In this document: piece after piece, positions 10,831 to 23,465 of the stretch
Layout of the letters: every line of letters begins with the position of its first letter
Numbering within the stretch: the stretch's first letter is position 1
Origin: Erinaceus europaeus
Lineage: Eukaryota; Chordata; Mammalia; Eulipotyphla; Erinaceidae
Direction of reading: 5' to 3'
Assembly: GCF_950295315.1 (NCBI RefSeq)
Contig: NW_026647187.1
Coordinates: forward strand, 1-64,000
DNA: 64,000 bases
The notes under the pieces: model-generated
The model's database searches: none
Seen by the model: the letters and a program-made list of their open reading frames with translations, nothing else
Told to the model about the DNA's origin: nothing
Translations under genes and position numbers: made by a program

Positions 10831-12985
10831 TGAGAATTCAGAAACCTCCTACACTGTGTTCATGGATGACTGGTTCAAAGCGGGCTTGTAGAGATTGTAA
10901 GGCAGCAGACCCCATACAGCTTCAGCCTTCACCATATGCTGTACTACCCGACCTGACAGTAATGTGTGTGTGTCTGTCTGTCTGTCTGTCTATCTGTCTG
11001 TCTGTCTGTCCGTGTGTGTTCAGCGCTCACCTATAGTAGTCTCAGAACATGGGTGGGGAGGTAGCCAGCCTGACCTGCAACTTATGTACAGAGAACCTAG
11101 CTAGTCAAGGCAAGCCAGCTAGCCCAGATTCTAGCTAAGCAAGAATGCACATGCAAAGGGACTCTCATGTCTCAGTCTCCTGAGTTCCCGATTCAATCTC
11201 ATGCCTCATTATCATCCAAACACTGCGAACGGAGTAAGCTGGGGCACCCCTCAGAATACAGACGTAGGACCCTGTCCAGTCACGTTTGGCTGCCTACTCA
11301 GCCTCCAGACTCTCAGTACACTGCTCAGGGCAGCAGATTACAAGCCCAGAATGAACCCAGAAAGAGCTGTGTCTCAACATAGATGGGAACTGTGTTTGAC
11401 CAAACAATAGTGGTTGAACCCAGCCACTTACACCTCCCCCTGGGTCCGGCTAAGCAATTGATCCTGTGGCCTCACAATCCCTGATCATGGTGTCCAGGTG
11501 TCCAGACATCACACTCAGAGAGATTCCCAGAAGTAGGCATCCATGAGTGTCCCATACAAAGACGCTTTGCTTGCAGGAATCACAAACTCCCCGGGCCCTT
11601 GCTATGGAGAGACAAAAGGAAGATGGAATCCTCCATTGGCTGAATTAGGAGTTTCCAGTGGAGATCACAGCCCCGCCCCTCACCTGAGGGCCTGGCTGCT
11701 GCTAATAAAGGCAATTGGAAACACCTGTTACCACTTGGTACCTGAGGACATACTCAGGAATCCATCAGGAGCTAGCAGGTTGGCAGACCTCCTGACACCA
11801 GAATAGCTGTGCTCCTAGTTGGGAGGGCATTCTGGCCAGAGGTGAGAAAATTCCCTAGATACAAGAAAGAACTTCAGGTTTCCAAAGGATTTGAAACCCC
11901 ATGAGGTACTTGGAAAAGACTTTCACACCCATCAAAACACCCTCTTTCAGAACCCTGGAAGCTTCCGTTTTGCGTGGAAAATCTGGACACTGGTGTGGCC
12001 ATCAGTACCCAGATCCTTTACATTCGGCCCAATAGAGGGAAAGCACAATGTGTGTGCCAGGGTGGTAGAGTTACACTTCTCTTGACCTGGACTCTCATGG
12101 AATAAGGACAGGAATGTGGTGCAGGAAAGTAAGGAGGGCTGCATTTAGGCTGAGTGTCAGCCTCAGGGCCCTGGAAATGGGAGTCAAGCACAGATGGCCT
12201 GTACAGCTTCAGCTAGAGATGGACATATGCCTGTTACCTGCAGCAGGATCATTGTCTCCTCAGTTCCCCAATGTACTAAGCCATATGGAGGAGACTGAAT
12301 AATCCAAAGGGCAAAGACTGGAAAATTTCAACACCAGGAAGTCCGAGTTCACAATGCATGCAGTGACTTCCATAAGGCCCAGTGAAGAAGGCACGTAGAG
12401 ACAGTCAGAGAGACAGGATGAGAGAGAAAGAAAAGGACTGTAATGCCGGCCCTGTGTTGATCAGTGCCAGAGCACTGAAGACAAACCCTCCATGCCCATG
12501 CATAATTCTTACAAGTGGCATTGTTATTTTATGTTTGTGAGGAACGGTTACACTTAGAACATCTGGGTCTTAGCCCACTCTGAGAAGCAACACTTGGCCT
12601 GCAGCCCACTCTCCAAAACTGCCCTCGCCTCTCCAATTTGGAACTAGTCTTAGTGATTCTCCAGCCAAGATGCAGGATGGCATATTGCATCTCCCTCGTC
12701 CAGTATCAGACTGTCCTGTGTGCAGGGAACTGCACTATGTCTATTTCGTCATTGATTTACAGTTTTGGGATAGGACTCGGTGAACAAAAAGAGCAAGAGG
12801 GAAGTAGATGATTTGCCAGCGGTAGTTTGTGCTGAGAAAAATTTGTAGAGTGATAAGAGGTATACGAATGGCTCTGTGAGATGTCTCTCATGAGTGTAGT
12901 TCAGAAGGGCCAGGTGTATCCTCATTACTACCCTAATCCTGAGCTGTTCAGGTCTCTAGCTAAAAAATATTTTCAGATCTCTACA

Positions 12986-13049
<64 letters not shown>

Positions 13050-13336
13050 GCACTGATGTAGTCATTTTCTACAATGGATTCGATATGACATTCAGACAGT
13101 TGATTGCTAAAACCTGGAGAGAAACTGTGCATCAGGAAAAGAATTGCCCAACGTAGTAAAACCTCAAAATCATTAGCTATATGCAGCTCCAACGGAACAG
13201 AGCGATAAAGGCTCGAGAAGGAACTCATCAAGGAGACTCTCCACATGGACATGCACCACAAGTTTCCTAGTCTGGCAACAGACACAGTGTATCTGGTAGT
13301 TCCCAGTGCAAGCCTCAGGGCAAAAACATCTCCCTT
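10831..13336 (+). repeat. Core module, truncated by retroviral fragment
   Basis: F (with a long TCTG run near 10974-11010), G, A (AATAAA at 11704), B, S (12763-12859) and C (12988-13049) are present. The copy stops between C and D at caaaaacatctccct, where endogenous retroviral sequence begins. Blocks D and E are absent. Confidence 0.85.
12988..13049 (+). repeat. Compound (TA)n(GA)n microsatellite, block C
   Basis: A pure TA tract, then a pure GA tract. Confidence 0.95.
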
Positions 13337-13368
13337 TGGAGATATTGTGGACCACTCCTGTTTTATAA

Positions 13369-13731
13369 CGGGGCGACCCTACTATGACAGTAAAGTTTGG
13401 CAATATTCCTTTTAATTTTTTGACTGACACGGGGGCAGAAAAGAAGATTTTAAGGCAAGAAGAGGTTCCCCAAGATTGGGAACTTATCTCTGGACCCAGT
13501 TTACATGGAATAGGAGGGATGACTAGAGCATTTTGCAACAGAGACTCGCTCATGTGGGAAGACCCAGAAGGATCTACTGGACACTTCCGCCCTTTGGTAG
13601 CTAATATTAGCACCAACTTACTGGGCAGGGATATTCTGGAATGTCTTGATGTTAGGATATCCACAGACGCCTCTGCAGAGTGTAAAACTCATTCCCGCGA
13701 TACCAGGTCTATTCAGCACCCCCAATACTAA
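13369..13731 (+). pseudogene. Retroviral aspartic protease (pro) fragment
   Basis: Retroviral proteases are dimeric aspartic proteases that process Gag and Pol polyproteins. The open stretch (first ATG at 13384, 115 codons) shows the active-site signature LTDTGAEKK near residues 13-21 and the C-terminal family signature LLGRDILE near residues 78-85. Between them lies a glycine-rich segment (SGPSLHGIGG) in the flap region. The frame is closed by a stop just upstream (13366) and ends at 13729-13731. Only protease-sized sequence remains and gag is missing, so it cannot act as a virus gene product. A domesticated retropepsin is possible in principle, but I see no promoter or start context for it. 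The family call is firm; loss of function is inferred. Confidence 0.82.
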
Positions 13732-13880
13732 ATGCCACTGTTCGTAGCCAAACACCCTGCTTAAGCTGGCTTTCTAATGAGCCTGTCTGGGTGGAACAGT
13801 GGCCTTTACCGAGTGATAAGCTAAAAATTTTAAAAGAGCTCATCCGAGAGCAGTTCTCCTTGGGACACATTTACCCCCTG
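13686..13880 (+). pseudogene. Reverse transcriptase (pol) N-terminal fragment
   Basis: In the frame -1 to the protease, an open stretch from 13686 overlaps the protease end and includes SNEPVWVEQWPL and then KELIREQFSLGHI. These are typical of the start of class II retroviral reverse transcriptase. The -1 relation is what betaretroviruses use for pro-pol frameshifting, though I do not find a convincing slippery heptamer. Only about the first 50 RT residues survive and no catalytic motif is reached. The frame then runs by chance into block B of the array and stops at 14027. Confidence 0.75.
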
Positions 13881-14970
13881 AGGCACTTGGAAAAGACTTT
13901 TCACAGCCATCAAAACACCCTATTTCAGAACCCTGGAAGCTTCCGTTTTGCATGGAAAATATGGACACTGGTGTGGCCATCAGTACCACAGATCCTTTAC
14001 ATTCAGCCCAATAGAGGGAAAGCATAATGTGTGTGCCAGGGGGATAGAGTTCCACTTCTCTTGACCTGGGCTCTCATGGAATAAGGATAAGGTTGCAGTG
14101 CAGGAAATTGAAGAGGGCTGCATTTAGGCTGAGTGTCAGCCTCAGAGCTATGGAGAATGGGAGTCAAGCACAGGAGGCCTGGACAGCTTTAGCTGCAGAT
14201 GGACATATGCCTGTTACCTGCAGCAGGAATGCTGTCTCCTCAGTTCCACTCTGTACTACGCCATATGCATGAGACTAAAAAATCCAAAGGGCAAAGACTG
14301 GAAAATATCAACACCAGGAAGACCGAGTTCATGATGCATGCACTGACTTCCACAAAGGGTCCAGGGAAGAAGACACGAAGAGACAGTCAGAGAGACAGAA
14401 TGACAGTGACTGAAAAGGACAGAAATACTGGCCCTGGGTTGATCAGTGCCAGAGCGCTGAAGACAAACCCTCCATGCCCATGCATACTTCTTACAAGTGG
14501 CATTGTTATATTATGTTTGTGAGGAAAGGTTACACTTAGAACATCTAGGTCTTAGCCCACTCTGAGATGCCACACTTGGCCTGCAGCCCACTCTCCAAAA
14601 CTGCCCTCGCCTCTCCAAATTGGAAGTAGTTTTAGTGATGCTCCAGCCAAGATGCAGGCTGGCGTATTGCATCTCCCTGGTTCAGCATCAGCCTGTCCTG
14701 TGTTCAGGGAACTGCAGTATGTCTATTTATCCTTTGATTTACAGTTTTGGGATAGGACTCCTTGGAAAAAATGAGCAAGAACGAAGTAGATGATTTGGCA
14801 GCTGTAGTTGGTGCTGAAAGTGATTTGTAGAGTGACAAGAGGTAAATGAATGGCTCTGTGAGATGTCTCTCATGACTGTGGCTCAGAAGGGCCAGGTGTA
14901 TCATCATTACTACCAGAATCCAGAGCTGTGCAGGTCTCTAGCTAAAATATATTTTCAGACCTATATATGT

Positions 14971-15015
<45 letters not shown>

Positions 15016-15327
15016 AGAGAGAGAGAGCAAGACAGTGATGTAGTCATTTTCTACAATGGATTCAATATGACATTCACACAATTGATTGCTAAAACCTGGA
15101 GAGAATCCGTACATCAGGAAAAGAATTGTCCAAAGGAGTAAAATCTCCAAATAATTAGCTATATGCAGATTCAATGGGACCAATCAAAAAAGGCTCGAGA
15201 AGGAACTCACCCAGGAGACTCTCCACATGGACAGGCACCACAAGTTTCCTAGTCTGGCAACACACAAGGGCAGCTGCTAGTTCCCAGTGCAAGCGTCAGG
15301 GCAAAAACCTCTCCCTCTTCATTGTCT
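13881..15327 (+). repeat. Core module, partial (B-S-C, lacking D and E)
   Basis: B resumes at aggcacttggaaaagac immediately after the retroviral fragment. S (14745-14841) and C (14975-15027) follow. Near 15327 the sequence jumps from ctctccctcttcattgtctc directly to the next F block, deleting D and E. No gene is seen. Confidence 0.83.
14975..15027 (+). repeat. Compound (TA)n(GA)n microsatellite, block C
   Basis: A TA tract, an AAA interruption, then a short GA tract. Confidence 0.95.
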
Positions 15328-17020
15328 CAGAATTCAAAAACCTCCTACACTGTGTTCATTGATGACAGGTTCAAACCTCGCTAGTAGAGACTGTAAGGCA
15401 GCAGCTCTCATGCCCACAGACCCCAGACAGCCCCAGCCTTCACTATATGCTGTACTACCAGACCTGACAATAATGTGTGTGTCTGTGTGTGCTCAGAGCT
15501 CACCTGTAGTAGTCTCAGAGCATGGGTGGCAAGGTAGCCCGCCTCACCTGCAACTTATGTACAGAGAACCTAGCTGGTCAGGGCAAGCCAGCTAGCCCAG
15601 ATTCTGGCTAAACAAGAATGCATATGCAAAGGGACTCTCATGTCTAAATCTCCAGAGTTCCCTATTAAATCCCATGCCTCACTATCTATCATCAGGGGTA
15701 AGCTGGGGCACCCCTCAGAATTCAGGGGCATGAGCCTGTCCAGTCACATTTGGCTGCCTACTCAGTCTCCAGGCTCTAAGTCCACTACTCATGGCAGCAG
15801 ATTACAAGTTCAGAAAATAACCAGAAAGAGCTGTGTTTCAACAAAGATGGGAACTATGTTCGACCAAACAATAATGGATGAACCCGGTCCCTTACACCTA
15901 CCCTTTGGGTCCGGCTAAGGCAATTGCTCCTGTTGCCTCACATCCCTGATCATGGTGTCCTGGTGTCCACACATCACACTCATAGAGATTCCCAGAAGTA
16001 GGCATGCATGAGTGTCCCATACAAAGTCTCTCTGCTTGCAGGAAGCACAAATTCCCCTGGCCCTTGCTATGCACAGACAAAAGAAAGATGGATGCCTCCA
16101 TTGGCTGAATTCGAGCTTCCAGTGGAGATCACAGCCCCACCCCTCACCTGAGGGCGTGGCTGCTGCTAATAAAGGCAATTGGAAACAACTGTTACCACTT
16201 GTGCCCTGAGAACATACTCAGGAATCCCTCAGGAGGTAGCAGGCTGGCAGACCTCCTGACCCCGGGATATATGTGCTCCTAGTTGGGAGGGCATTCTAGC
16301 CAGAGGTGAGAATATTCTCTAGATACAAGAAAGAATTTAAAGTTTCAAAAGGATTTGAAACCCCATGAGGAACTTGAAAAGACTTTACACAGCCATCAAA
16401 ACACCCTCTTTCTGAACCATGGAAGCTTCCGTTTTGCGTGGAAAATCTGGACACTGGTGTGGCCATCAGTACCACAGATCCTTTACATTCAGCCCAATAG
16501 AGGGAAAGCACAATGTGTGTGCCAGGGTGGTAGAGTTTCACTTCTCTTGACCTGGGCTCTCATGGAATGAGGACAAGGATGCAGTGCAGGAAATTGAGGA
16601 GGGCTGCATTTATGCTGAGTGTCAGCCACAGGGCCCTGGAGAATGGGAGACAAGCACAGAGGGCCTGGACAGCTGCAGCTGGAGATGGACATATGCCTGT
16701 TACCTGCAGCAGGAACGCTGTCTCCTAAGTTCCCCCTCTGTACTACGCCATATGCACAAGACTAAATAATCCAAAGGGCAAAGAAATGAAAATTTCAACA
16801 CCACGAAGACCGAGTTCACGATCCATGCACTGCTTCCAGTAAGGACCCAGGGAACAAAGCACGTAGAGACAGTCAGAGAGACAGAATGACAGTGACTTAA
16901 ATGGACAGAAATTCTGGCCCTGTGTTCATCAGTGCCAGAGCACTGAAGATAAACCCTCCATGCCTATGCATACTTTTTACAAGTGGCATTGTTATTTTAT
17001 GATTGTGAGGAAAGGTTACA
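15328..17020 (+). repeat. Core module, partial (F-G-A-B)
   Basis: F has an unusually short TG tract (15474-15490). G, A (AATAAA at 16168) and B follow. The copy ends at aggaaaggttacactgctcc, fused to the middle of an AT module, so S through E are missing. Confidence 0.83.
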
Positions 17021-18127
17021 CTGCTCCTGGACGGTTTATAATTTATAATTGTAGTGAATCCTGCTCCAACTATGGGACCAATTATTTATGAATAAGGAGG
17101 CTGTTATAAATGTGGTAATTCTTCATTAAGATCATATAAAAATGTCAACAATTCTAAAATGACTGATATATATATATGTATATATATGTACATATATGTA
17201 AGTGTTTCCTTATTATAGACTCTGAGGGTTACTGGCATAGCTATGAGGAGACAAAGTATGGCTTGTGCCAGAGAGAATTACAAAGCTGATGCTACAGAAT
17301 CCTAGGTGAAATCGCCAACAAAACAAGCCAGAGCTCAGCAGTTCCCTGGTGGCTCTCTTTGTATATCAGGGCCTGTCAGTAAAATAAGTATATAAGTAAA
17401 ATATTAATGAGTGCAGACAGAGTGAGTGAGAGCCTGTGAGATTCAGAGACAGAGAAGGCAAGAAGAGAAATAGAAGAGTGGGAAAGAGACCAGAAGTCAA
17501 AAACCTCCCACACTGTGTTCATACATGACAGGTTCAAACCTGGGTTGTAGAGATTGTAAGGCAGCAGTCTCATGTCCACAGACGCCAGACTGCCCCAGCC
17601 TTCACCATATGTGTGTAGTATATACCACACGAAATATATTTTGAGTGTAAACTTCCCTTTAATTATAAGAGAAAAAACTATCAAGCAGAAGAAATGAACC
17701 ATCATGTAATATAGGACTAATAAATAAATATGCAAATAAATGGGGATGATCTAGGAGGATTTGAAAAAAATGAAAAATTAAAACAAAAACCACAAGAAGA
17801 CCTGATTACAGCAGAAAATGGAAACCATCTGCTGAGAAACAGAGGGCTACTTCAAAAATTCCGAGACACTTCAGAGTCCAGGGAAATTAAGATTTCATTA
17901 GAATGAAAAGAAACTCATATGTACTGAAACTGACACTAGAGAAAGGAGGCAAGTTCTGTACTATGATAACTACAATAAGGATGCTGATAGAAATGCTACT
18001 GGAAGGATCTATTATTTATAATTGTATTGAAACCTGCTCCAACTAGGTGGACAATTATTAATGAAAAAGGAAGCTGCTATAAATGTGTTAATTCTGATAA
18101 AGATCAATTACATAGGTTGACAATTCT

Positions 18128-18179
<52 letters not shown>

Positions 18180-18464
18180 TATTATAAAGTCTGAGATATA
18201 CTGCCATGGAAATGAGGAGACAGAATAAGGCTTGTGTCAGAGAGACTTACCAAGCTGTGGCTCCAGTAGCCTAGGTGATATCACCAACAAAACAAGCCAG
18301 AGCTCAGCAGAGCTCTGGTAACTCTCTTTGTATATATGAGCCTGTCAATAAAATAAGTATTTAAGTAAAATATCAATCAGTGAACACAGAATGTGTGAGA
18401 GCATGTGAGAGTTAGAGACAGAGAAGGCGAAAAGATAAATAGATGAGTTGGAAAGAAACCAGAA
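17021..18464 (+). repeat. Two AT-rich module copies
   Basis: The first copy is 5'-truncated (17021 to about 17480) and followed by an F-like block. The second runs from the tgtgtagtatataccac landmark (about 17611) to the next core F block. TA-rich microsatellites lie near 17167-17200 and 18128-18178. No coding sequence is recognised. Confidence 0.82.
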
Positions 18465-20630
18465 GTCAAAAACCTCCTACACTGTGTTCATTGATGGCAG
18501 GTTCAAACCTGGCTTGTAGATATTGTAAGGCAGCAGCTCTCATGCCCACAGACACCAGATAGCCCCAGCCTTCACCATATGCTCTACTTACAGACCTGTC
18601 AGTAATGTGTGTGTGTCTGTCTGTCTGTCTGTATGTCTGTGTATGTGTGCGCTCAGAGCTCACCTATAGTAGTCTCAGAACACGGGTGTCAAGGTAGCCA
18701 GACAGACCTGCAACTTATATACAGAGAACCTAGCTGCTCAGTGCAAGCCATTTAGCCCAGATTCTGGCTAAGCAAGAATGCATATGCAAAGGTACTCTCA
18801 TGTCTCCCTCTCCTGAGTTCCCGATACAATCCAGTGCCTCACTATCATCTAAAAACTGCCAACGGGTTAACTGGGGCACCCCTCAGAATTCAGGGGAATG
18901 AGCCTGTCCAGTCACGTTTGGCTGCCTACTCAGCCTCCAGACTCTCAGTCCACTGCTCAGGGCAGCAGTTTACAAGCCCAGAAAGAGCTGTGTTTCAATA
19001 TAGATTGGAACTGTGATTGACCAAACAATAGTGGATGAACCCAGCCCATTACACCTACCCTTTGGGTCCGGCTAAAGCAATTGCTACTGTGGCCTCACAA
19101 TCCCTGATCATGGTGTCCTGGGGTCCACACATCACACTCAGAGAGATTCCCTGAAGTAGGCATGCATGAGTGTCCCATACAAAGTCGCTCTGCTTGCAGG
19201 AAGCCCAAACTCCCAGGCCCCTGCTATGGAGAAACAAAAGGAAGATGGATGTCTCCATTGGCTGAATTAGGAGCTTCCAGTGGATATCATGGCCCTGCCC
19301 CTCACTTCACAGCCAGGCTGCTGCTAATAAAGGCAATTGGAAACACCTGTTACCACTTGGGCCCTGAGGACATACTCAGGATTCCCTCCAGGAGCTACCA
19401 GGCTGGCAGACCTCCTGACCCTGGGATAGCTTTGCTCCTAATTGGGAGGGCCTTCGGGCCAGAAGTGAGAATATTACCTAGATATAAGAATGAACTTCAG
19501 GTTTCAAAAGGATTTGAAACCCCTGGAGGCACTTGGAAAATACATTTCACAGCCATCAAAACACCCTCTTTCTGAACCCTGGAAGCTTCCGTTTTGCGTG
19601 GAAAATCTGGACACTGGTGTGGCCATCAGTACCACAGATCCTTTACATTCGGCCCAATAGAGGGAAAGCACAATGTGTGTACCAGGGGGATAGAGTTTCA
19701 CTTCTCTTGACCTGGGCTCTCATGGAATGATGACAAGGATGCAGTGCAGGAAATTGAGGAGGGCTGCATTTAGGCTGAGTGTCAGCCTCAGGGCCCTGGA
19801 GAATGGGAGTCAAGCAGAGGGCCTGGACAGCTGCAGCTGGTGATGGACACATGCCTGTTACCTGCAGTAGGAAGGCTGTCTCCTCAGTTCCCCTCTGTAC
19901 TACGCCATATGCAGGAGACTAATTAATCCACAGGGCAAAGAAAGCAAATTTCAACACTAGGAAGACCGAGTTCATGATGCATGCACTGACTTCCACGCAG
20001 GGTCCAGGGAAGAAGGCACGCAGAGACAGTCAGAGAGACAGAATGACAGTGACAGAAAAGGACAGAAAATCTGGCCCTGTGTTGATCAGTGCCAGAGCGC
20101 TGAAGACAAACCCTCCATGCCCATGCATACTTCTTACAAGTGGCATTATTATTTTATGTTTGTGAGGAAAGGTTACACTTAGAACATCTAGGTCTTAGCC
20201 CACTCTGAGAAGCAACACTTGGCCTGCAGCCCACTCTTCAAAACTGCCCTCGCCTCTCCAAATTGGAAGTAGTTTTAGTGATGCTCCAGCCAAGATGCAG
20301 GCTGGCGTATTCATCTCCCTGGTCCCCCCTCTGCCTGTCCTGTGTGCAGGGAACTGCACTATGTCTTTTTCTTCTTTGATTTACAGTTTTGGGATAGGAC
20401 TCGGTGGACAAAAAGCAACAGGGAATTAGATGATTTGGCAGCTGTAGTTTGTGCTGAGAGAGATTTGTAGACTGACAAGAGGTAAACGAATGGCTCTGTG
20501 AGATGTCTCTCATGACTGTGGCTCAGAAGTGCCAGGTGTATCCGCATTACTACCCTAATACAGAGCTGTGCATGTCTCTAGCTAAAATATATTTTCAGAC
20601 CTCTACAAGTTACATATATATATATATATA

Positions 20631-20694
<64 letters not shown>

Positions 20695-21329
20695 AAAACA
20701 CTAATGTAGTAATTTTTTACAATGGAATCGATATGACATTCAGCCAATTGAATTCTAAAACATGGAGAATGTGCATCAGGAAAAGAATTGTCCAAAGGAG
20801 TAAAATCTCAAAATCATTAGCTATATGCAGCTCCAACGGGACCTAGCAAAAAATGCTCCAGAAGGAACTCATCCAGGAAACTCTCCACATGGACAGACAC
20901 CACAAGTTTCCTAGTCTGGCAACACACACAGGGCAGCTGCTAGTTCCCAGTGCAAGCCTCAGCGCAAAAACCTCTCCCTCTTCAGTGTCTTTACATCTGA
21001 AAAGAAGAAAAGTTACCAAGGGCCAAGGAGAGCTACAATGGTGTCAATATTGAGCTGTAAATCAGAATGTGCCAAGTGTTTTGCACAAAATCACCTGTGC
21101 CACAGTGATTCTCTTGTTCTCTCTCTCTCCCTCCCCCCACCACACACACACATAAAGACACAGTCTCACAGTCACACACACACACACATCCACCGAGGCA
21201 CAGGCACATACAGAGTTATACACATGCACACTGGACAGCTTCTGCAAGGCAGGGCCCTGGGCTGAACCCTGCTTCGCACTTCCTGGAAGCACGCCCAGCC
21301 TTTTAAGGCCAGCTCTGAGCTCCCATTTG
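18465..21329 (+). repeat. Core module, F through CArG, continuing into block epsilon
   Basis: F, G, A (AATAAA at 19326), B, S (20387-20481), C (20613-20697) and D (about 21138-21190) are in order. Block E begins normally (CArG box at 21299-21308) but from about 21330 is replaced by the epsilon sequence instead of the usual CCAAT array. Confidence 0.85.
20613..20697 (+). repeat. Compound (TA)n(TG)n(TA)n(GA)n microsatellite, block C
   Basis: The TA tract is interrupted by tgtgtg; the GA tract has AAA interruptions. Confidence 0.95.
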
Positions 21330-21450
21330 CAGGCTTCCTTCAGAAGGCTGCTCTCAGAGTCCCGTGCTCGCAACTTCTCCTCTGTTCTCATTTGCCAGCT
21401 CTTGGTTCACGCCCCTGAGGGTGATGTTCCTCTTCTCTAATTGGCCAGCT
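21290..21450 (-). promoter_or_regulatory. Block E variant: CArG box plus one inverted CCAAT box in epsilon
   Basis: CArG at 21299-21308 and ATTGG at 21440-21444. The rest of the CCAAT array is replaced by epsilon, which supplies its own attggcc box about 135 bp away. Confidence 0.4.
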
Positions 21451-22485
21451 GTCTCTATGAATACACACTGGGCCCTCCCCTCAGGCTCAGTGGACACCGG
21501 CTCTTAGACCCACCCCCTGGGACTGCCTGCCGTCCTCTGAATGCCCTGTTTCTGCCAATACAACCCACACAGCTCCTGTCTGGACCAGTCCTTAGGACAT
21601 TGCCTGCTTGCGCTAGGTTGGCCATGCTCTTGGGGCACACCCAGAAACACTGTCTCCACTATCGTAGCCCAGTGCCTCAGGGCACTTACCCCTTGGAGCC
21701 TTAGTCCCTCACTGGTGCTGACCTCTTGTGGAGACCCAGCAGAATGCAGCTGAGCACAGGGATTCACAAGCTCTACTAGAGTCATCCCAAAGAGAGAAAC
21801 CCCTTCCACTTTCAAAGCCAAACAGGGGATCCCCCCACCCCACAGGAAAGAACAGATGTCTAGTGCACTCTACGTCAATTTCAACCTTGCTGTCCATGGG
21901 CCACAAATCCCAGAGTTCTCCTCATTCCACAGAATCACTACACTCAACTATGGGCTTTGCTGCCACCTTGTGGCACACAGCAGAATGCAGCTGAGCTCCC
22001 CCATGCCACTCCTCTTTGAGTCTACACAGAAAATTACACACAGCATGGGAATAGCAAAGGAAAGAACCCATCTGAGGACCACCTGAGAGAATGCACAACA
22101 GTGTCCAGAATATCCAATGTGCCATTCATATTTGAAAAACCAATTGTGCAGTGGAAACTTCCTTTGTCATAGCACAACCCAGTTCCTAAGACCCTGCATC
22201 AGGAATAAAGAAAAAACAGCAGTAATAATAACTGAAACACACTTATGTACACACACACACAGACACACACACACACACCATCCCACAGAGATGCACACAC
22301 TTTTCCCTGAAATAACGTGGATTGGGGTTGCTGTTTTCCACTCAAATAAAAGGTCAAAGTTTCATGGGTGGAGGGGAGAAGTGTTAGGTTTCTGGCATAT
22401 GAAGGTGAGAAGTGCCTAGAGCAGATCCATAGTTACATGGACAATGAAGGGAGCATGGGTTGGAGGCACAGCTGGTGGATCTGAC
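21330..22485 (+). repeat. Block epsilon (low-copy segment)
   Basis: About 1.15 kb that is GC-richer than its right-hand neighbour. It contains an ATTGG box (21440-21444), two related ~40-bp segments (about 21720-21760 and 21960-22000, both ending cagcagaatgcagctgagc) and a CA repeat (about 22243-22280). Its right part recurs, inverted, at about 30600-31140. At gatctgacagggaactatg it leads smoothly into an AT module, which may be the ancestral junction. I do not recognise a gene or a named repeat family. Confidence 0.7.
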
Positions 22486-23424
22486 AGGGAACTATGTGGA
22501 AGCCCAAGACCCCATTTTGAGCTCCTGCACACCACTTACCCAGCAAGGGAAAAGCTGGGCTAGTGTCAAATCTGAAATGCAGCTGTCTCTCTGTCTCTCT
22601 TCCTGCTTGGGCCCTGATCTCTCAATTTATGACTGTTTCCTTCTCCTCAATAAGAAAGTTACAAATGATGTACAGAAATACAGGGAAAGTGGCAAAAATT
22701 AACCCCGTGCCCACTATTACATGTAACTGTTGACTGTAAACCATTCATCCCGCAAAAAAGAACAGAATAAATATTTGTGAGGTTAAAAACATTGTAGGTT
22801 AAATAGTGAACATTCTTTAGAGCCATGCAATACTAATCCATTAAGCATTGGATTTCATTGTCAAAAACAGTGCAGTAATAGTTGTAGTAGTGTGTAGTAT
22901 CTGCAGAAGGAAATGTATTGTGTGTCAAAAGTTCCCTGCAATTATAAAAGAATATCTATCAGGCAGAAGAAATGACCACTCATGTGATATGGAATTAAAT
23001 AAATAAATAAATATTCAAATTAATGGGGATGATCTAGGAGGATTTGAAAAAAATAAAAACAAAAACTACTGGAAGACCTGATTACAGCAGAAATATAGTA
23101 AACGTGGGCGGAGAAACAGAGGGCTGCTTTGAAAATTCCCTGACACTTCAGGGTACAGGCAAATTAAGAATTCCTGAGAATGAAAAGAAAGGCATACGTA
23201 TTGAAGCTTACACTAGAAAATAGAGACAAGTTCTGTGCTATGATAATTACAATAAGGATACTGATAGAAAGGCTATTGGAAATGCTCCTGGAAGGTTTAT
23301 AATTTATAATTGTAGTGAATCCTACTCCAACTATGTGACCAATTATTTGTGAATAAGGAGGATGTTATAAATGTGATAATTCTGCATTAAGATCAAATAA
23401 AAAGGTCAACAATTCTAAAAATGA

Positions 23425-23465
<41 letters not shown>

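Larger units (their letters stand above)
13337..13880 (+). mobile_element. Endogenous retrovirus pro-pol fragment (class II, betaretrovirus-like)
   Basis: About 544 bp with no counterpart in other copies of the array. It encodes part of a retroviral aspartic protease and then, in an overlapping -1 frame, the start of a reverse transcriptase. No LTR, primer-binding site, gag or env is visible. It sits between a core-module position just before D and a position in B, so it arrived with, or before, a deletion of the array between those points. I infer class II from the protease followed by a PVWVEQWPL-type RT start in the -1 frame. It is a dead relic. Confidence 0.8.

Noticed and set aside
10974..11010. 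TCTG repeats as a CRISPR-like array
   Set aside because: They are tetranucleotide microsatellites without unique spacers.
13173..13664. 163-codon - strand frame across the retroviral fragment
   Set aside because: It is the antisense shadow of the protease fused to array sequence.
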